NCBI GenBank assembly: GCA_016932235.1
Contig: JAFGDF010000306.1
Location: 1 to 43,503 of the forward strand
From: Deltaproteobacteria bacterium
GTDB taxonomy: Bacteria > Desulfobacterota > DSM-4660 > Desulfatiglandales > HGW-15
Reading direction: 5' to 3'
DNA length: 43,503 nt
The notes beneath the pieces were generated by a model. The model saw only the letters and a program-made list of their open reading frames with translations, was not told where the DNA came from and did not search any database. The first letter of the stretch is position 1. Every line of letters starts with the position of its first letter. A program made the translations under genes and the position numbers. This document shows, in pieces, positions 18,268 through 27,373 of the stretch.

Positions 18268-19380
18268 ATGGTTGAGATTCCAAAATCATGCAAGGCAGCG
18301 ATTCTGGAGGAGTATGGGAAGCCTCTAATAATCCGAGAGGTCCCCATTCCTGAAGTTGAAGCTGGAGGTATCCTGGTAAAGGTGGAGATGGCGGGGATTT
18401 GCGGAACAGACGTCCATCAACAGCGCGGTGAGCTTACCATAAAAAGCCCTCTTCCCAATATACAGGGGCATGAAACCATCGGGAAAATAGTGAAACTGGG
18501 CATCGGCCGAACCCAGGACTCGGCAGGAGAACCCTTAAAAATCGGAGACAGGATCATGTGGGCGCATGCTGATTGCGGAGAATGTTACTGGTGTAAGATA
18601 GCCCGTGATCCGGTTTTATGCGCAAAAAGATCGGGTTACGGGTGGGCGCCCCCGGAAGCACTGAGGGGAGGCTTTGCAGAGTATGAAATAATCACCCCTG
18701 CCACTAATGTAGTGAAAGTCCCTGAAGAGCTTACGGAAGAAGAGGCGGTCGGTGTCGGCTGTGCATTCAGGAGCGTTGTGGCGAGTTTTGAAAGGCTAGG
18801 GAAGATAGGATTTCAGGACAACCTCGTCATTCAGGGCTCCGGCCCTATTGGACTTTACTCCACACTCATGGCGGCAGAAGGGGGAGCCGGAAAAGTAATC
18901 GTTGTGGGCGCACCCAAGAAAAGACTGGATCTGGCAAAAAAATGGGGGGCCTCAGAGATCATTAACATCGAAGAAGTAAAGGATCCTGAAGAGAGAAAGA
19001 AACGCATTCTCGATCTTACGAACGGAAGGGGGCCGGAGATTGTTGTGGAAGGCTCAGGTTTTCTGGGGGCATTTAATGAAGGTTTGGACATGATACAGAA
19101 GGGCGGGAAATACCTTGTCATCGGTCAGACCTCCGCTGATACCATCCCCGTTGCCCCGGGCATAATCAATGGAAAAGCGCTGACCATCGTAGGAAGCGTT
19201 TCAGGGGCGATTACACATTTCTACAAAGCACTCCTATTTATCAAAAACAGACGCACAAAATATCCTTTTGCCGATATCGTTACGAAAAAATACGCTCTGG
19301 AGGATATAAACGAAGCCCTTGCCGATATGGCTGCGGGAAGGGAGATAAAACCGGTAATTGATAACAGGGAGCGCAGATGA
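18268..19380 (+). CDS. Zinc-dependent alcohol dehydrogenase (MDR family)
   Basis: 370 residues, full length for medium-chain dehydrogenases. Catalytic zinc ligands are in GICGTDVHQ and GHETIG; the structural zinc set is CGECYWCKIARDPVLC (C-x2-C-x2-C-x7-C). The nucleotide-binding loop is GSGPIGLYSTL. It oxidises an alcohol or polyol, or reduces an aldehyde or ketone, with NAD(P). It lies 3 bases after purQ and overlaps the aldolase start by 4 bases, so it is co-transcribed, although its function belongs with the aldolase, CoA-transferase and TRAP genes downstream. Confidence 0.9.
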   Translation: MVEIPKSCKAAILEEYGKPLIIREVPIPEVEAGGILVKVEMAGICGTDVHQQRGELTIKSPLPNIQGHETIGKIVKLGIGRTQDSAGEPLKIGDRIMWAHADCGECYWCKIARDPVLCAKRSGYGWAPPEALRGGFAEYEIITPATNVVKVPEELTEEEAVGVGCAFRSVVASFERLGKIGFQDNLVIQGSGPIGLYSTLMAAEGGAGKVIVVGAPKKRLDLAKKWGASEIINIEEVKDPEERKKRILDLTNGRGPEIVVEGSGFLGAFNEGLDMIQKGGKYLVIGQTSADTIPVAPGIINGKALTIVGSVSGAITHFYKALLFIKNRRTKYPFADIVTKKYALEDINEALADMAAGREIKPVIDNRERR

Positions 19381-20192
19381 AATCGTTCATACCAAAGAAA
19401 AACCGGGTTCTTGAAGGGTTGAAAAAAGGTAAAGTTCCGCTTGGCATGCAGATGTACACCCATGATCCGGACCTGATCGAGATAGTGGGCTACGCTGGTT
19501 TCGATTTTGTCATGATCGATATGGAACATTGCCGCGTAAACCCTGAAACAATGGTAAACTGTATTCGCGCCGCGGAGGCCTCCGGTTTAACCCCCATAGT
19601 CAGAGTCACGGAAAATAACGCCGGCCTTATCAGGGCCGCTGTCGAGTCCGGAGCCCTGGGAATAATCGTTCCCCATGTATTGAGCGCTAAAGAGGCGCGC
19701 AAGGCCCTGGACGCGTTAAGGTATCCTCCTGAGGGGAAATGCGGGATCTGCCCTTCAATAAGAGCCTCCTATTATTCTCAGGACTTCTGGGAAGATTATA
19801 TGGACTATTCAAATAAAAATGTCATGTTTATCCCCCTGCTTGAAGATGTTGAAGCAATTGAAAAAGCTGAAGAGATCATTGACTTGCTTAAACCTGGCAG
19901 GGACGCTGTCGGGCTGGGTCTGGCCGACATCTCCAATTCCCTTTTGACCAAACCGGGAGAGAAGGTCAACTGGCAGCACCCATATTTAAAAGAAGCCTTC
20001 GACAGAGTTATGGGCATAACAAAAAAGGCGGATATCCCCATAATGGGAATGGCCTGGCCGAATGCGGATCTTGAAAGCGCAAAAGCGGTTGTTGCCAATG
20101 GCACAAAGATAATGATCTTTTTCCCTGACCAGCATTTCTGGTATGAAATGTGCCGCAACATCATCACTGCAATGAAAGATTTGAACCGATAA
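19377..20192 (+). CDS. HpcH/HpaI-type class II aldolase
   Basis: 271 residues, a TIM barrel of the family that cleaves 2-keto-4-hydroxy acids to pyruvate (or glyoxylate-type products) and an aldehyde. Visible motifs: DFVMIDMEHCRVNPE near 40, the pyruvate-binding arginine in PIVRVTEN, GALGIIVPHV, the metal-site glutamate in PLLEDVEAIEKAEEI, and an aspartate in GLGLADISNS. The ATG overlaps the stop of the alcohol dehydrogenase. A stem-loop at 20205-20225 follows. Likely role: retro-aldol cleavage of the acid handled by this cluster; exact substrate unknown. Confidence 0.87.
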   Translation: MKSFIPKKNRVLEGLKKGKVPLGMQMYTHDPDLIEIVGYAGFDFVMIDMEHCRVNPETMVNCIRAAEASGLTPIVRVTENNAGLIRAAVESGALGIIVPHVLSAKEARKALDALRYPPEGKCGICPSIRASYYSQDFWEDYMDYSNKNVMFIPLLEDVEAIEKAEEIIDLLKPGRDAVGLGLADISNSLLTKPGEKVNWQHPYLKEAFDRVMGITKKADIPIMGMAWPNADLESAKAVVANGTKIMIFFPDQHFWYEMCRNIITAMKDLNR

Positions 20193-20204
20193 TTACTGTA
20201 ACGA

Positions 20205-20225
20205 CCCTCGTCTGTAAGACGAGGG
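20205..20225 (+). terminator. Stem-loop between aldolase and CoA-transferase genes
   Basis: CCCTCGTC (20205-20212) pairs perfectly with GACGAGGG (20218-20225) around TGTAA. It starts 13 bases after the aldolase stop. There is no long T-run, so it may only attenuate transcription into the CoA-transferase gene. Confidence 0.45.
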
Positions 20226-20290
20226 GTTAAAAGCCGGTTGATTGAAATCAACTAAATATTTAACGTCCGGAAAAGGAGTAAAAAAAAACG

Positions 20291-21523
20291 ATGTCATCTG
20301 CGCTTGAAGACCTTATGGTCGTTGAGATAGCCGGGGCGGCGGCAGTGCCCATGGCCGGTCGCCTCCTTGCGGATTGGGGAGCGGATGTGATACACATCGA
20401 AAATCCCAACACCGGTGATGCCCTTCGGCATGTCCAGGCATCAGCGGGTGAGGTGGGTACAATCGGAGGGGGAGCGGCAACCATAGCATTATCGGACATC
20501 CCCTATGTAATGCTCAACTACAACCGCGGCAAGAGAAGCCTTACGGTCGATCTCTCCACCGAACAGGGACAGGAGATCGTGCATAGATTGCTCGAGAAGG
20601 CTGATGTCTTTCTTTCAAACATGAGACCCTACGAGATGGAAAAGTGGAATCTCAAGTACGATACGGTAAACCGTCAAAACCCCGGATTGATTTATGCCTC
20701 GATGAATGGTTATGGCCAGAATGGTGAGGAGAGGAATGCTCCGGGTTACGATGCCATAGCGGCCTGGTCCAGAACAGGAGCATCAAATCTGGTTCAGGCC
20801 GAAGGATTTCGACCCGCCTTTATGGATAACGTTGCAGGGCTGTGTCTGGCATACGGGATCATGACCGCATTGTATATGCGTGAGAAAACGGGAACAGGGC
20901 AGGAAATAAGCCTTTCTCTTTTCCAGACCGGAGTATTCCAGATTTCCTACGATATCGCGGGAGCGCTTGTCACCGGCAAAAACTATGAGGAATGGGGAAT
21001 CACTTCCAGGGAGAACCTCCCCAATGTGCTTGCCCTTCCCTATAGGACAAAGGATGAGAGGATTATACGTCTCTCTATTCTACAACCGGACCTCTACTGG
21101 TCCAGATTTTGCTCTGCCATAGAGCGGGAGGATCTGGAAAATGACCCGAGATTTGAATCATTCGTCCCCAGGTCGGAAAATCACGCGGTATTGCTGGAGA
21201 TTCTGGACGCGGTATTTTTAGGTAAGACACTGGATGAATGGAGGCCTCGTCTTAACAAAGCAGGCATCCCATGGTCTCCAGTTCAAACCTTGCAGGAGGT
21301 TGTAAAAGATCCCCAGGCCAGGGCGAATGACTTCTTCGTTCCCCTTGACCACCCAGCTCACGGTCACGTTGAGGTGGTGGCTAACCCCATTAAACTGAGC
21401 AAAACATCGCATACCGTTAAAGCAGACCCGGAGTTCGGACAACACACCGAAGAGATTCTTTTAGAGAATGGCTATACATGGGATGATATAGAAAATTTCA
21501 AACAAAATAAAATAATACTCTAA
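20291..21523 (+). CDS. Class III CoA-transferase (CaiB/BaiF family)
   Basis: 410 residues, the full length for family III transferases, which move CoA between carboxylic acids through an Asp-acyl anhydride. Motifs: LEDLMVVEIAGAAAVPMAGRLLADWGADVIHIE at the N-terminus, NYNRGKRSLTVDL, and the catalytic aspartate most likely D179 in FMDNVAGLCLAYG, followed by REKTGTGQEISLSLF. Ribosome site AAAAGGAG is about 10 bases before the ATG. It is flanked by the aldolase and the TRAP genes and would activate the imported acid to its CoA ester. Acceptor and donor unknown. Confidence 0.92.
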   Translation: MSSALEDLMVVEIAGAAAVPMAGRLLADWGADVIHIENPNTGDALRHVQASAGEVGTIGGGAATIALSDIPYVMLNYNRGKRSLTVDLSTEQGQEIVHRLLEKADVFLSNMRPYEMEKWNLKYDTVNRQNPGLIYASMNGYGQNGEERNAPGYDAIAAWSRTGASNLVQAEGFRPAFMDNVAGLCLAYGIMTALYMREKTGTGQEISLSLFQTGVFQISYDIAGALVTGKNYEEWGITSRENLPNVLALPYRTKDERIIRLSILQPDLYWSRFCSAIEREDLENDPRFESFVPRSENHAVLLEILDAVFLGKTLDEWRPRLNKAGIPWSPVQTLQEVVKDPQARANDFFVPLDHPAHGHVEVVANPIKLSKTSHTVKADPEFGQHTEEILLENGYTWDDIENFKQNKIIL

Positions 21524-21529
21524 TTAATA

Positions 21530-21557
21530 TTGACACTAATCTTTACTTGATTATAAA
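21530..21557 (+). promoter_or_regulatory. Sigma-70 promoter upstream of the second TRAP operon
   Basis: TTGACA (21530-21535), a 16-base spacer, then TATAAA (21552-21557). The -35 is perfect and the -10 matches five of six positions. Transcription would start near 21565, inside the palindrome below, giving a 160-base leader before dctP. Confidence 0.6.
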
Positions 21558-21575
21558 ATATCGACCGATCGATAT
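21558..21575. promoter_or_regulatory. Palindromic operator candidate
   Basis: ATATCGA-CCGA-TCGATAT: perfect 7-base arms around a 4-base spacer, directly after the -10 box and spanning the expected start site. This is where a repressor would block initiation. No regulator gene is near, so the protein must be encoded elsewhere. Confidence 0.5.
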
Positions 21576-21725
21576 AAACTGAAGGCTATAATCTAAAATT
21601 CCGTTTATTAACATAACCCACAAACTTAAAAAGGAGGTAATAATCTTCATAATCTAATACTCATCATCCGGAAAAAGGCTTGCCACATCTTTAAATCAAC
21701 TTTGCTGATACGAAAGGAGTAAAAA

Positions 21726-22790
21726 ATGAAAGTTAAAAAATTGTTCCGAGTTATTAGCGTTGGCTTATTGTCCTTAGTAATGATCTTTTCCATTGTCATT
21801 TCTGCCAAGGAGACACAAGCAAAACCGATTACACTCGTTCTTACCACTCACGAGCAAGTTGGAGGCATATATGAAAAGGAATTTTTCCAGCCATGGATTG
21901 CCGAGATGGAGAAGCGTACCAATGGAAAGGTAAAGATCGAACCCCATTATGGCGGAGAGCTGGTCAACATGATGGATGCATACGACGCGGCCAGAAAAGG
22001 ATCGGTCGATATAGCGCAGTTCCTTCAGATGATGGTAACCGGGAAGTTCCCCATGGATGAGATTGTCGCTTTCACTTCATACGATAAGCTTAATTACAGG
22101 CCCAGCTGGACCCTCTGGCAGCTTTACAATAAATTTCCGGAGTTTAAGAAGGAATATGATGAGGTAAAACTCCTTTGGCTGGGCGCCACCTTCTTTACGT
22201 CCTTTACCACCCCCAAGAAGACCGGACCGATCACAAACCTGCAACAGATTAAGGGCAAAAAGTACGTCGGTATAGGAAAATGGGCGTCCGCCAGGAATGA
22301 GGCACTGGGATGGTCAGTGGTGTCTTTGCCGCCGCAGGACGTCTTCATGGCATACCAACAAGGATTGGTTGACGCCGGACCAATGGGAACTTTGTACATA
22401 CTGTGGGACTGGGGTTGGGGTGAGATCATGCCATACTGCACAAGGGTACGAACCAACTCCTCTTCAATGTCTATTGTGATGAACCTCGACAAATGGAACA
22501 GCCTGCCAAAGGATGTCCAGGATGGCATAGACACCGTGACTGAGTGGGCTATAAATTATCACGATGAATGGTCAGTTAAGACGGACATAGAACTCAAACC
22601 AAAGGTGGCGGAAAAATACGGGACCGAGTTTTTTGAAATTACCAAAGAGGAGGCCGCCAAATGGATGGCTGCCGATGCGCCCGTAAAGGAAAAATTCGCC
22701 GCCGAACTGGAGTCAAAGGGTTTGCCCGGTAAGGCGTTGATGGAAGAATGGCTGCGTCTTGAAAATGAATACTCCACACCACCGAAATAA
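21726..22790 (+). CDS. dctP: TRAP transporter periplasmic substrate-binding protein
   Basis: 354 residues with a signal peptide (KKLFRVISVGLLSLVMIFSI, cut near ETQAKP). The mature part starts ITLVLTTHEQVGGIYEKEFF and has GGELVNMMDAYDAARKGSVDIAQ and, near 190, ASARNEALGWSVVSLPPQD with the arginine position expected to bind a carboxylate. Many tryptophans (LWDWGWGE) suggest an aromatic-lined pocket. AAAGGAG lies just upstream of the ATG. It is only distantly similar to the other DctP at 4678-5760, so the two systems probably take different acids. Confidence 0.9.
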   Translation: MKVKKLFRVISVGLLSLVMIFSIVISAKETQAKPITLVLTTHEQVGGIYEKEFFQPWIAEMEKRTNGKVKIEPHYGGELVNMMDAYDAARKGSVDIAQFLQMMVTGKFPMDEIVAFTSYDKLNYRPSWTLWQLYNKFPEFKKEYDEVKLLWLGATFFTSFTTPKKTGPITNLQQIKGKKYVGIGKWASARNEALGWSVVSLPPQDVFMAYQQGLVDAGPMGTLYILWDWGWGEIMPYCTRVRTNSSSMSIVMNLDKWNSLPKDVQDGIDTVTEWAINYHDEWSVKTDIELKPKVAEKYGTEFFEITKEEAAKWMAADAPVKEKFAAELESKGLPGKALMEEWLRLENEYSTPPK

Positions 22791-22981
22791 ACTGGGTAAT
22801 GCCTTAAACAGATCAAATATTTTTTAGAGAATACTGCATGTATGACCCGCTCACTCTTTTTACGACACGATTCAATCAGACGGGAGGGGGAGGGTCATAT
22901 TATTTGGTTTTATGACGAAAATGTCACCACCAGATTGTGAAACCGCAGATTAACCCTGAAACCGGATAAGAGCGGGGAAAA

Positions 22982-24883
22982 ATGTACTGGTTAAACAAAA
23001 TCATCAGTATCCTGGATAAGGTTGGCGTGTTCAGCCGATGGACTAACATAGCAGGCCTGGCAGCTCTTTTTTCCATGGTTCTTGTAACCTTTGTCGATGT
23101 CTTCATGCGCTATATCTTCAATCGGCCCATTAAGGGTGTCCTGGAGATTACCGAGGTCATCATGATCTGCGCTATCTTTCTAGCCGTGGCACATACTTAT
23201 GACGACAAGGGCCATGTTTGCATTGATGTGATTACGAGCAAGTTGTCAGACAAGGCAAAAACAATCATGGAATTTATGACAACCTTGATCGGCGTGGGCA
23301 TATTTGTAATTATTGTATGGCAGGTTCTGGAGGTGACTATCCTGTTCCTAGAAGACCGAAGGATACACAGCCAGCTCATAATGATTCCCAGCGGCCCATT
23401 TGCGGCCGTAATAGCGCTCGGGTGTACGTCGGTACTGCTACTGGTTATCCGCGACCTTTTGCGTAATGCTGTTGAGGCCGTCCGGCTTGGCCTGACACGG
23501 TATAACTGGATATTGATGATCGGTCTCCCGATCATTTTTATTATAGCCTCATCATTCTGGGTACAAAGTTCCCTGTGGAATCTTAGCAAGCCCACAGTTG
23601 GCCTCATTGGAATCATATTCTCTTTCGCCTTATTTCTGAGCGGCATGCCTGTGGCCCTTGTGCTGATTCTGACAAGTTTTTTGTTTATCAGTAATATTCG
23701 CGGCGTGAACGCCGGGCTTGACATGATCGGTACGGACTTCTACCGTACAACAGGTTCTTATTCATGGTCGGTTCTTCCTTTTTTCGTGCTTATGGGGTTT
23801 TTCTGTCTCTTCGGCAAATTCGGTGAGGACCTCTATTACGCAGCCTATCGCTGGCTGGGACACCTGCGGGGAGGCTTGGCAGTATCTACAATCGGCGCTT
23901 CAACGGCCTTTGCGGCGGTTGTTGGCGATCCTATAGCATCAGTCGCCACCATGGGAACCACCGCCCTTCCGGAGATGAGAAAATATCATTATGATGACCA
24001 TCTGTCAGCCGGGAGCATTATCGGCGGAGCGTCAATCGGCCCTGTCGTCCCCCCGAGTGTCCCCTTCGTGATATACGGTCTTCTAACAGGTGTCTCCATA
24101 GGTGGTCTTCTCCTGGCCGGGCTGATTCCCGGAATTATCATGGCTTTCTGTTTTATCCTTATAATCTACGTCTGGTGCCGTCTTTACCCCAATGCCGGCC
24201 CTGCCGGAGAAAAGTCGGGATGGATCCAAAGGATCGTGTCACTCAGGGCGGGGGGACCTGTCCTGCTTTTATTTATTCTGGTTATCGGTGGCATATATAT
24301 GGGTGTCTTTACCCCTACTGAAGGGGGCTCCATAGGCGCGGTAGTCTCTCTCACAATAGCTCTGATCATGAGGCGTTATACCTGGAAAATCTTTGCTCAT
24401 GCCCTTGCCGAGGCAGGAAAAGTTGTTTCCATGACCTTCCTTATCCTGATCGGCGCCCTGATGTTCAGCCGGTTTATGGCATGGTGCAACATTCAAGGCA
24501 CGGCAACCGAACTGATTAAGGGACTTGGTTTATCTCCCAACGTGTTTGTGGTGATTATGCTTATAATGGTTTTTATTTTAGGTTTCGTTATTGACATCTT
24601 GCCCTTACTTCTGATCGGAGTGCCCATCGTCCACCCCATAGCCGTAAGTCTAGGGATTGACCCTATATGGTTTGCCGTGCTTATGGTTCTTACAATAAAT
24701 CTTGGTGACCTAACACCGCCGATCGGTGTGGTACTTTTTACACTCAAGGTAATATCCAAGGACCTCCCTATCGTTGTTATATTCAAGGGTGTGATGCCCT
24801 TTGTCCTTGCCACGATGTTAGCCATAATACTCATTTACCTTTTTCCAGCTCTGGCCACGTGGCTGCCGGGTCTAAGATCATAG
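22982..24883 (+). CDS. TRAP transporter fused small and large permease (DctQM)
   Basis: 633 residues. Residues 1-170 are DctQ-like (four helices, VDVFMRYIFNRPIKGVLEITE, AVAHTYDDKGHVCIDVI); residues about 185-633 are DctM-like with SVLPFFVLMGFFCLFG, ASTAFAAVVGDPIASVATMGTTALPEM and GPVVPPSVPFVIYG. Fusion of both permeases in one chain is a known TRAP arrangement. AGCGGGG lies just before the ATG. It follows dctP by 191 bases; the gap has only a weak long-range inverted repeat (ATGACCC near 22842 with GGGTCAT). It pairs with the DctP upstream. Confidence 0.92.
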   Translation: MYWLNKIISILDKVGVFSRWTNIAGLAALFSMVLVTFVDVFMRYIFNRPIKGVLEITEVIMICAIFLAVAHTYDDKGHVCIDVITSKLSDKAKTIMEFMTTLIGVGIFVIIVWQVLEVTILFLEDRRIHSQLIMIPSGPFAAVIALGCTSVLLLVIRDLLRNAVEAVRLGLTRYNWILMIGLPIIFIIASSFWVQSSLWNLSKPTVGLIGIIFSFALFLSGMPVALVLILTSFLFISNIRGVNAGLDMIGTDFYRTTGSYSWSVLPFFVLMGFFCLFGKFGEDLYYAAYRWLGHLRGGLAVSTIGASTAFAAVVGDPIASVATMGTTALPEMRKYHYDDHLSAGSIIGGASIGPVVPPSVPFVIYGLLTGVSIGGLLLAGLIPGIIMAFCFILIIYVWCRLYPNAGPAGEKSGWIQRIVSLRAGGPVLLLFILVIGGIYMGVFTPTEGGSIGAVVSLTIALIMRRYTWKIFAHALAEAGKVVSMTFLILIGALMFSRFMAWCNIQGTATELIKGLGLSPNVFVVIMLIMVFILGFVIDILPLLLIGVPIVHPIAVSLGIDPIWFAVLMVLTINLGDLTPPIGVVLFTLKVISKDLPIVVIFKGVMPFVLATMLAIILIYLFPALATWLPGLRS

Positions 24884-24995
24884 TTCCCTGTTAACATGCA
24901 AAACCGGAGATCGAACGCTATAAACCGCGACGAGACTTTTGGTCATTGAATGATCCCCAAACGTCAATATCAATCATACAGGAAGAGGGCGAAAT

Positions 24996-25424
24996 ATGGC
25001 TGAAACAAAATACGGTAAATACATTATTACTGATTTAAAAAAGAAATTTGATTCTCCCTATGAGACGAAAATCAGACCTGAAGACCAGACGGAAATCCTA
25101 TTTCTGGATGATGATGTTATAAAAGGCGCTTTTGTCGTGGAAGCAGTCTGGTTCTGGCCTGACAGGGTTAACAGGGAGGAAGGCGACGTCGTACCTCACA
25201 CGCATGATTATGATGAAGTCCTGGCCATGTTTGGCACAAACATGGACGATCCTCATGATCTGGGAGGGGAATGCGAGGCATGGCTGGGGGATGAAAAGCA
25301 TATCATAAACAAAAGCGCTTTAATCTACATACCCAGGGGACTGCAGCACGGACCGTTTAAATTCACACGACTTGACAGGCCGGTCTTCCATTTTGTTGTT
25401 TGTGTCGGCAAAAAGTATTCTTAA
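24996..25424 (+). CDS. Cupin-fold protein of unknown function
   Basis: 142 residues. A cupin metal site is suggested by HTHDYDEVLAMFG (H-x-H-x3-E, residues about 68-73) and a later histidine in IPRGLQHGPFKF. Such sites bind Fe, Mn or Zn in isomerases, dioxygenases or sugar-binding proteins; no activity can be assigned. GAAGAGGG precedes the ATG. It is 112 bases after dctQM on the same strand and is probably part of the acid-utilisation cluster. The 41-base gap to the convergent PrpD-like gene shows no clear terminator. Confidence 0.7.
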   Translation: MAETKYGKYIITDLKKKFDSPYETKIRPEDQTEILFLDDDVIKGAFVVEAVWFWPDRVNREEGDVVPHTHDYDEVLAMFGTNMDDPHDLGGECEAWLGDEKHIINKSALIYIPRGLQHGPFKFTRLDRPVFHFVVCVGKKYS

Positions 25425-25465
25425 ATGAACAGGCAATAGACTGTTGACACTGGACGCTCTCGGGA

Positions 25466-26854
25466 TCAACAAAGTAACCGAGTGACCTGACTGATATCCT
25501 CAACTTCTTCCAATCCTTTTAACAGGTCAATCAGAATGTCAACTCCGCTTTCGGATAAGGGTCTGACCGAATAACTCGCGCAATCTCTAAATTTGTTAAT
25601 AAGATCCTCCATACTCAAAGGATTTTTAGGATTACCATGAGGAAATTTCACTTCCTTCGCGTATAGACCGCTATCTCTCGTCTTTATTTTAACAATCGCA
25701 TGATAAGGCATAGGATCTCCAGCTGATATACTGCTATTAAGCTGATAGTTTACTTTGTCGGCCATTTTGTGTATCGCCGGATCATGAAGATTTTCAGTTA
25801 GAAAGTCTCCCAGAAGAACCTTGCCTCTGGTCGCTGCCAGCGCTACCGTATAGGGAATGCTCAATTTAGCGTTTATACTCAGCTTCGGATTCCTCTTCTC
25901 CTCCAGCGGCTCGCAAAGATTTATGCTGTTATTATCCACAACAGCCGTGATTTCCTCTATTTCATCCGGTTTGAGATCATTTTCACGGACGAGATCGAGG
26001 GTGGCTCCGATATAGGCATGCGTGACCCTGCAGGAGGGCCACGGCTTGAAGCTTACGGTTGTCCCCAGAAATTTAATCCCAAGATCCGATGTTAAGGCCT
26101 CAGGGTTATATTCATTATTGAAATATAATGCGTATAACCCCATTTTCCCTTCCAGGCTGTTTGTCACGCCTGTAATACCTCTAGCCGCCATGAGGGCAGA
26201 GAGAACGCCGTTTCTCCCGGGGAAACCATCGCGTATCGCTCGTACTACGGAATCAATATCAGCAGCCATCTCCTTGCTGCCAGCCGCCTGATGAATAGCG
26301 ATGCCAAACGCGCTGACCATCTGTTCCTTGTTTAGGCCAAGCAGCTTACCGGCCGCCGCTGTTGAAGAGAAAGTCCCCAGTATCGGAGGCAAAAAAAAGT
26401 CGTAGTCACCCTGGGATTTTGGCAAAGCGGCGCCGAGGCGGCACACGACGTCGATGCCCAGGGCGACCGCGACAATAAAATCTTTTCCGGCAACACCGCC
26501 CACACGCTCCGCCATTGCCAGGGCCGCGGGTATGGTGCTCCCGCTGGGATGACAGTTTGCGCTGTCATGGACATCATCATAGTCCACTGCATGGGACATC
26601 GAACCGTTGGCAAACGCCGCCATCAATGCCGGGACCTTTCCCCCATAGCCGATAATCGTGCTCTCCTCCCTGCCACCCATCTCTTTAACCATATCCACGA
26701 TCCCGTTGCAGGCCGGTTCAGCGCCGCTCCCTGCGAGCATAACGCCAATCGTGTCAAGGATACACCTCTTTGCCATCTCCCGGGCCTCCACGGGGAGATC
26801 CTCATACCTAATCCTGACTACATTCTCCGCAAGCGCAAAATTCGCGTTCATCAT
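25466..26854 (-). CDS. MmgE/PrpD family protein (2-methylcitrate dehydratase-like)
   Basis: 462 residues, normal length for the family, which includes 2-methylcitrate dehydratase PrpD, iminodisuccinate epimerase and cis-aconitate decarboxylase. The N-terminus (RYEDLPVEAREMAKRCILDTIGVMLAGS), NGSMSHAVDYDDVHDSANCHPSGSTIPAALA near 80-115 with the active-site Asp/His stretch, and FKPWPSCRVTHAYIGATLDL near 270 are characteristic. AAAGGAGG precedes the ATG. It is convergent with the TRAP/CoA-transferase run, and its chemistry (dehydration or isomerisation of a branched tricarboxylate or dicarboxylate) fits that cluster. Confidence 0.9.
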   Translation of the reverse strand: MMNANFALAENVVRIRYEDLPVEAREMAKRCILDTIGVMLAGSGAEPACNGIVDMVKEMGGREESTIIGYGGKVPALMAAFANGSMSHAVDYDDVHDSANCHPSGSTIPAALAMAERVGGVAGKDFIVAVALGIDVVCRLGAALPKSQGDYDFFLPPILGTFSSTAAAGKLLGLNKEQMVSAFGIAIHQAAGSKEMAADIDSVVRAIRDGFPGRNGVLSALMAARGITGVTNSLEGKMGLYALYFNNEYNPEALTSDLGIKFLGTTVSFKPWPSCRVTHAYIGATLDLVRENDLKPDEIEEITAVVDNNSINLCEPLEEKRNPKLSINAKLSIPYTVALAATRGKVLLGDFLTENLHDPAIHKMADKVNYQLNSSISAGDPMPYHAIVKIKTRDSGLYAKEVKFPHGNPKNPLSMEDLINKFRDCASYSVRPLSESGVDILIDLLKGLEEVEDISQVTRLLC

Positions 26855-26890
26855 GATCTTATCCTCCTTTTTTTAATTACCAAGATCGTA

Positions 26891-27373
26891 TCACCGGGAT
26901 TGTTCATCTCCGGTCGAGCGATAACTGTTCAGATACTCCTCGAACGCCTTTCGCCCTTCTTTTTCCCAGAATTCCCTGTAGGGGCCCCAATATGCCGCAT
27001 CAGAACCCATCCGGTCGGGAGAATGAGTTTTTCCCCCGAAATGTCCATCAAAATGGTCATGCCCTTTTTTATGGGGAAAGGGATGATCGGAATCCTTATG
27101 AGGATGCCCGATACCTCCAAAAAGCAGCTTTCCCAGGATAATCAATCCAACGGCCTGCCAGTAAGTGGGCTGGGGAAGGTTAAATAAAGGAGTAAGTGTT
27201 ACACCCCAGAGCCATTTAACCAGAATACCGAACATAAAGGCAAAGAAGCATGCTATAACAACACCCACAATAACCCAACCAATGATACGGGTTATTTTTG
27301 CCGAGGTAAGGTGCCGGTGATTTTTAGTCCACCCGTTATTTCCGTTTGTTTTCTTTGGTTCCATGATATTCAT
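26891..27373 (-). CDS. Two-helix membrane protein with histidine-rich segment
   Basis: 160 residues. Two hydrophobic segments (about 31-56 and 72-88) are followed by a polar tail rich in histidine (GHPHKDSDHPFPHKKGHDHFDGHFG), which could bind a metal, and an amphipathic C-terminus (WEKEGRKAFEEYLNSY). GGAGG lies 7 bases before the ATG, and the ATGA overlap with the upstream sigma-like gene shows coupling. Family not recognised. The histidine stretch and the link to a sigma-like protein suggest a role in envelope metal or stress response, but this is speculation. Confidence 0.65.
   Translation of the reverse strand: MNIMEPKKTNGNNGWTKNHRHLTSAKITRIIGWVIVGVVIACFFAFMFGILVKWLWGVTLTPLFNLPQPTYWQAVGLIILGKLLFGGIGHPHKDSDHPFPHKKGHDHFDGHFGGKTHSPDRMGSDAAYWGPYREFWEKEGRKAFEEYLNSYRSTGDEQSR

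Noticed and set aside
21629..21660. Strong AAAAAGGAGG with no gene after it, upstream of the second dctP
   Set aside because: No ATG, GTG or TTG at a suitable distance gives more than a few codons; treated as leader sequence, not a leader peptide.
26549..27187. 212-residue plus-strand open frame across the PrpD-like gene start and the histidine-rich protein
   Set aside because: It spans two genes with good ribosome sites on the other strand and has no recognisable domain.
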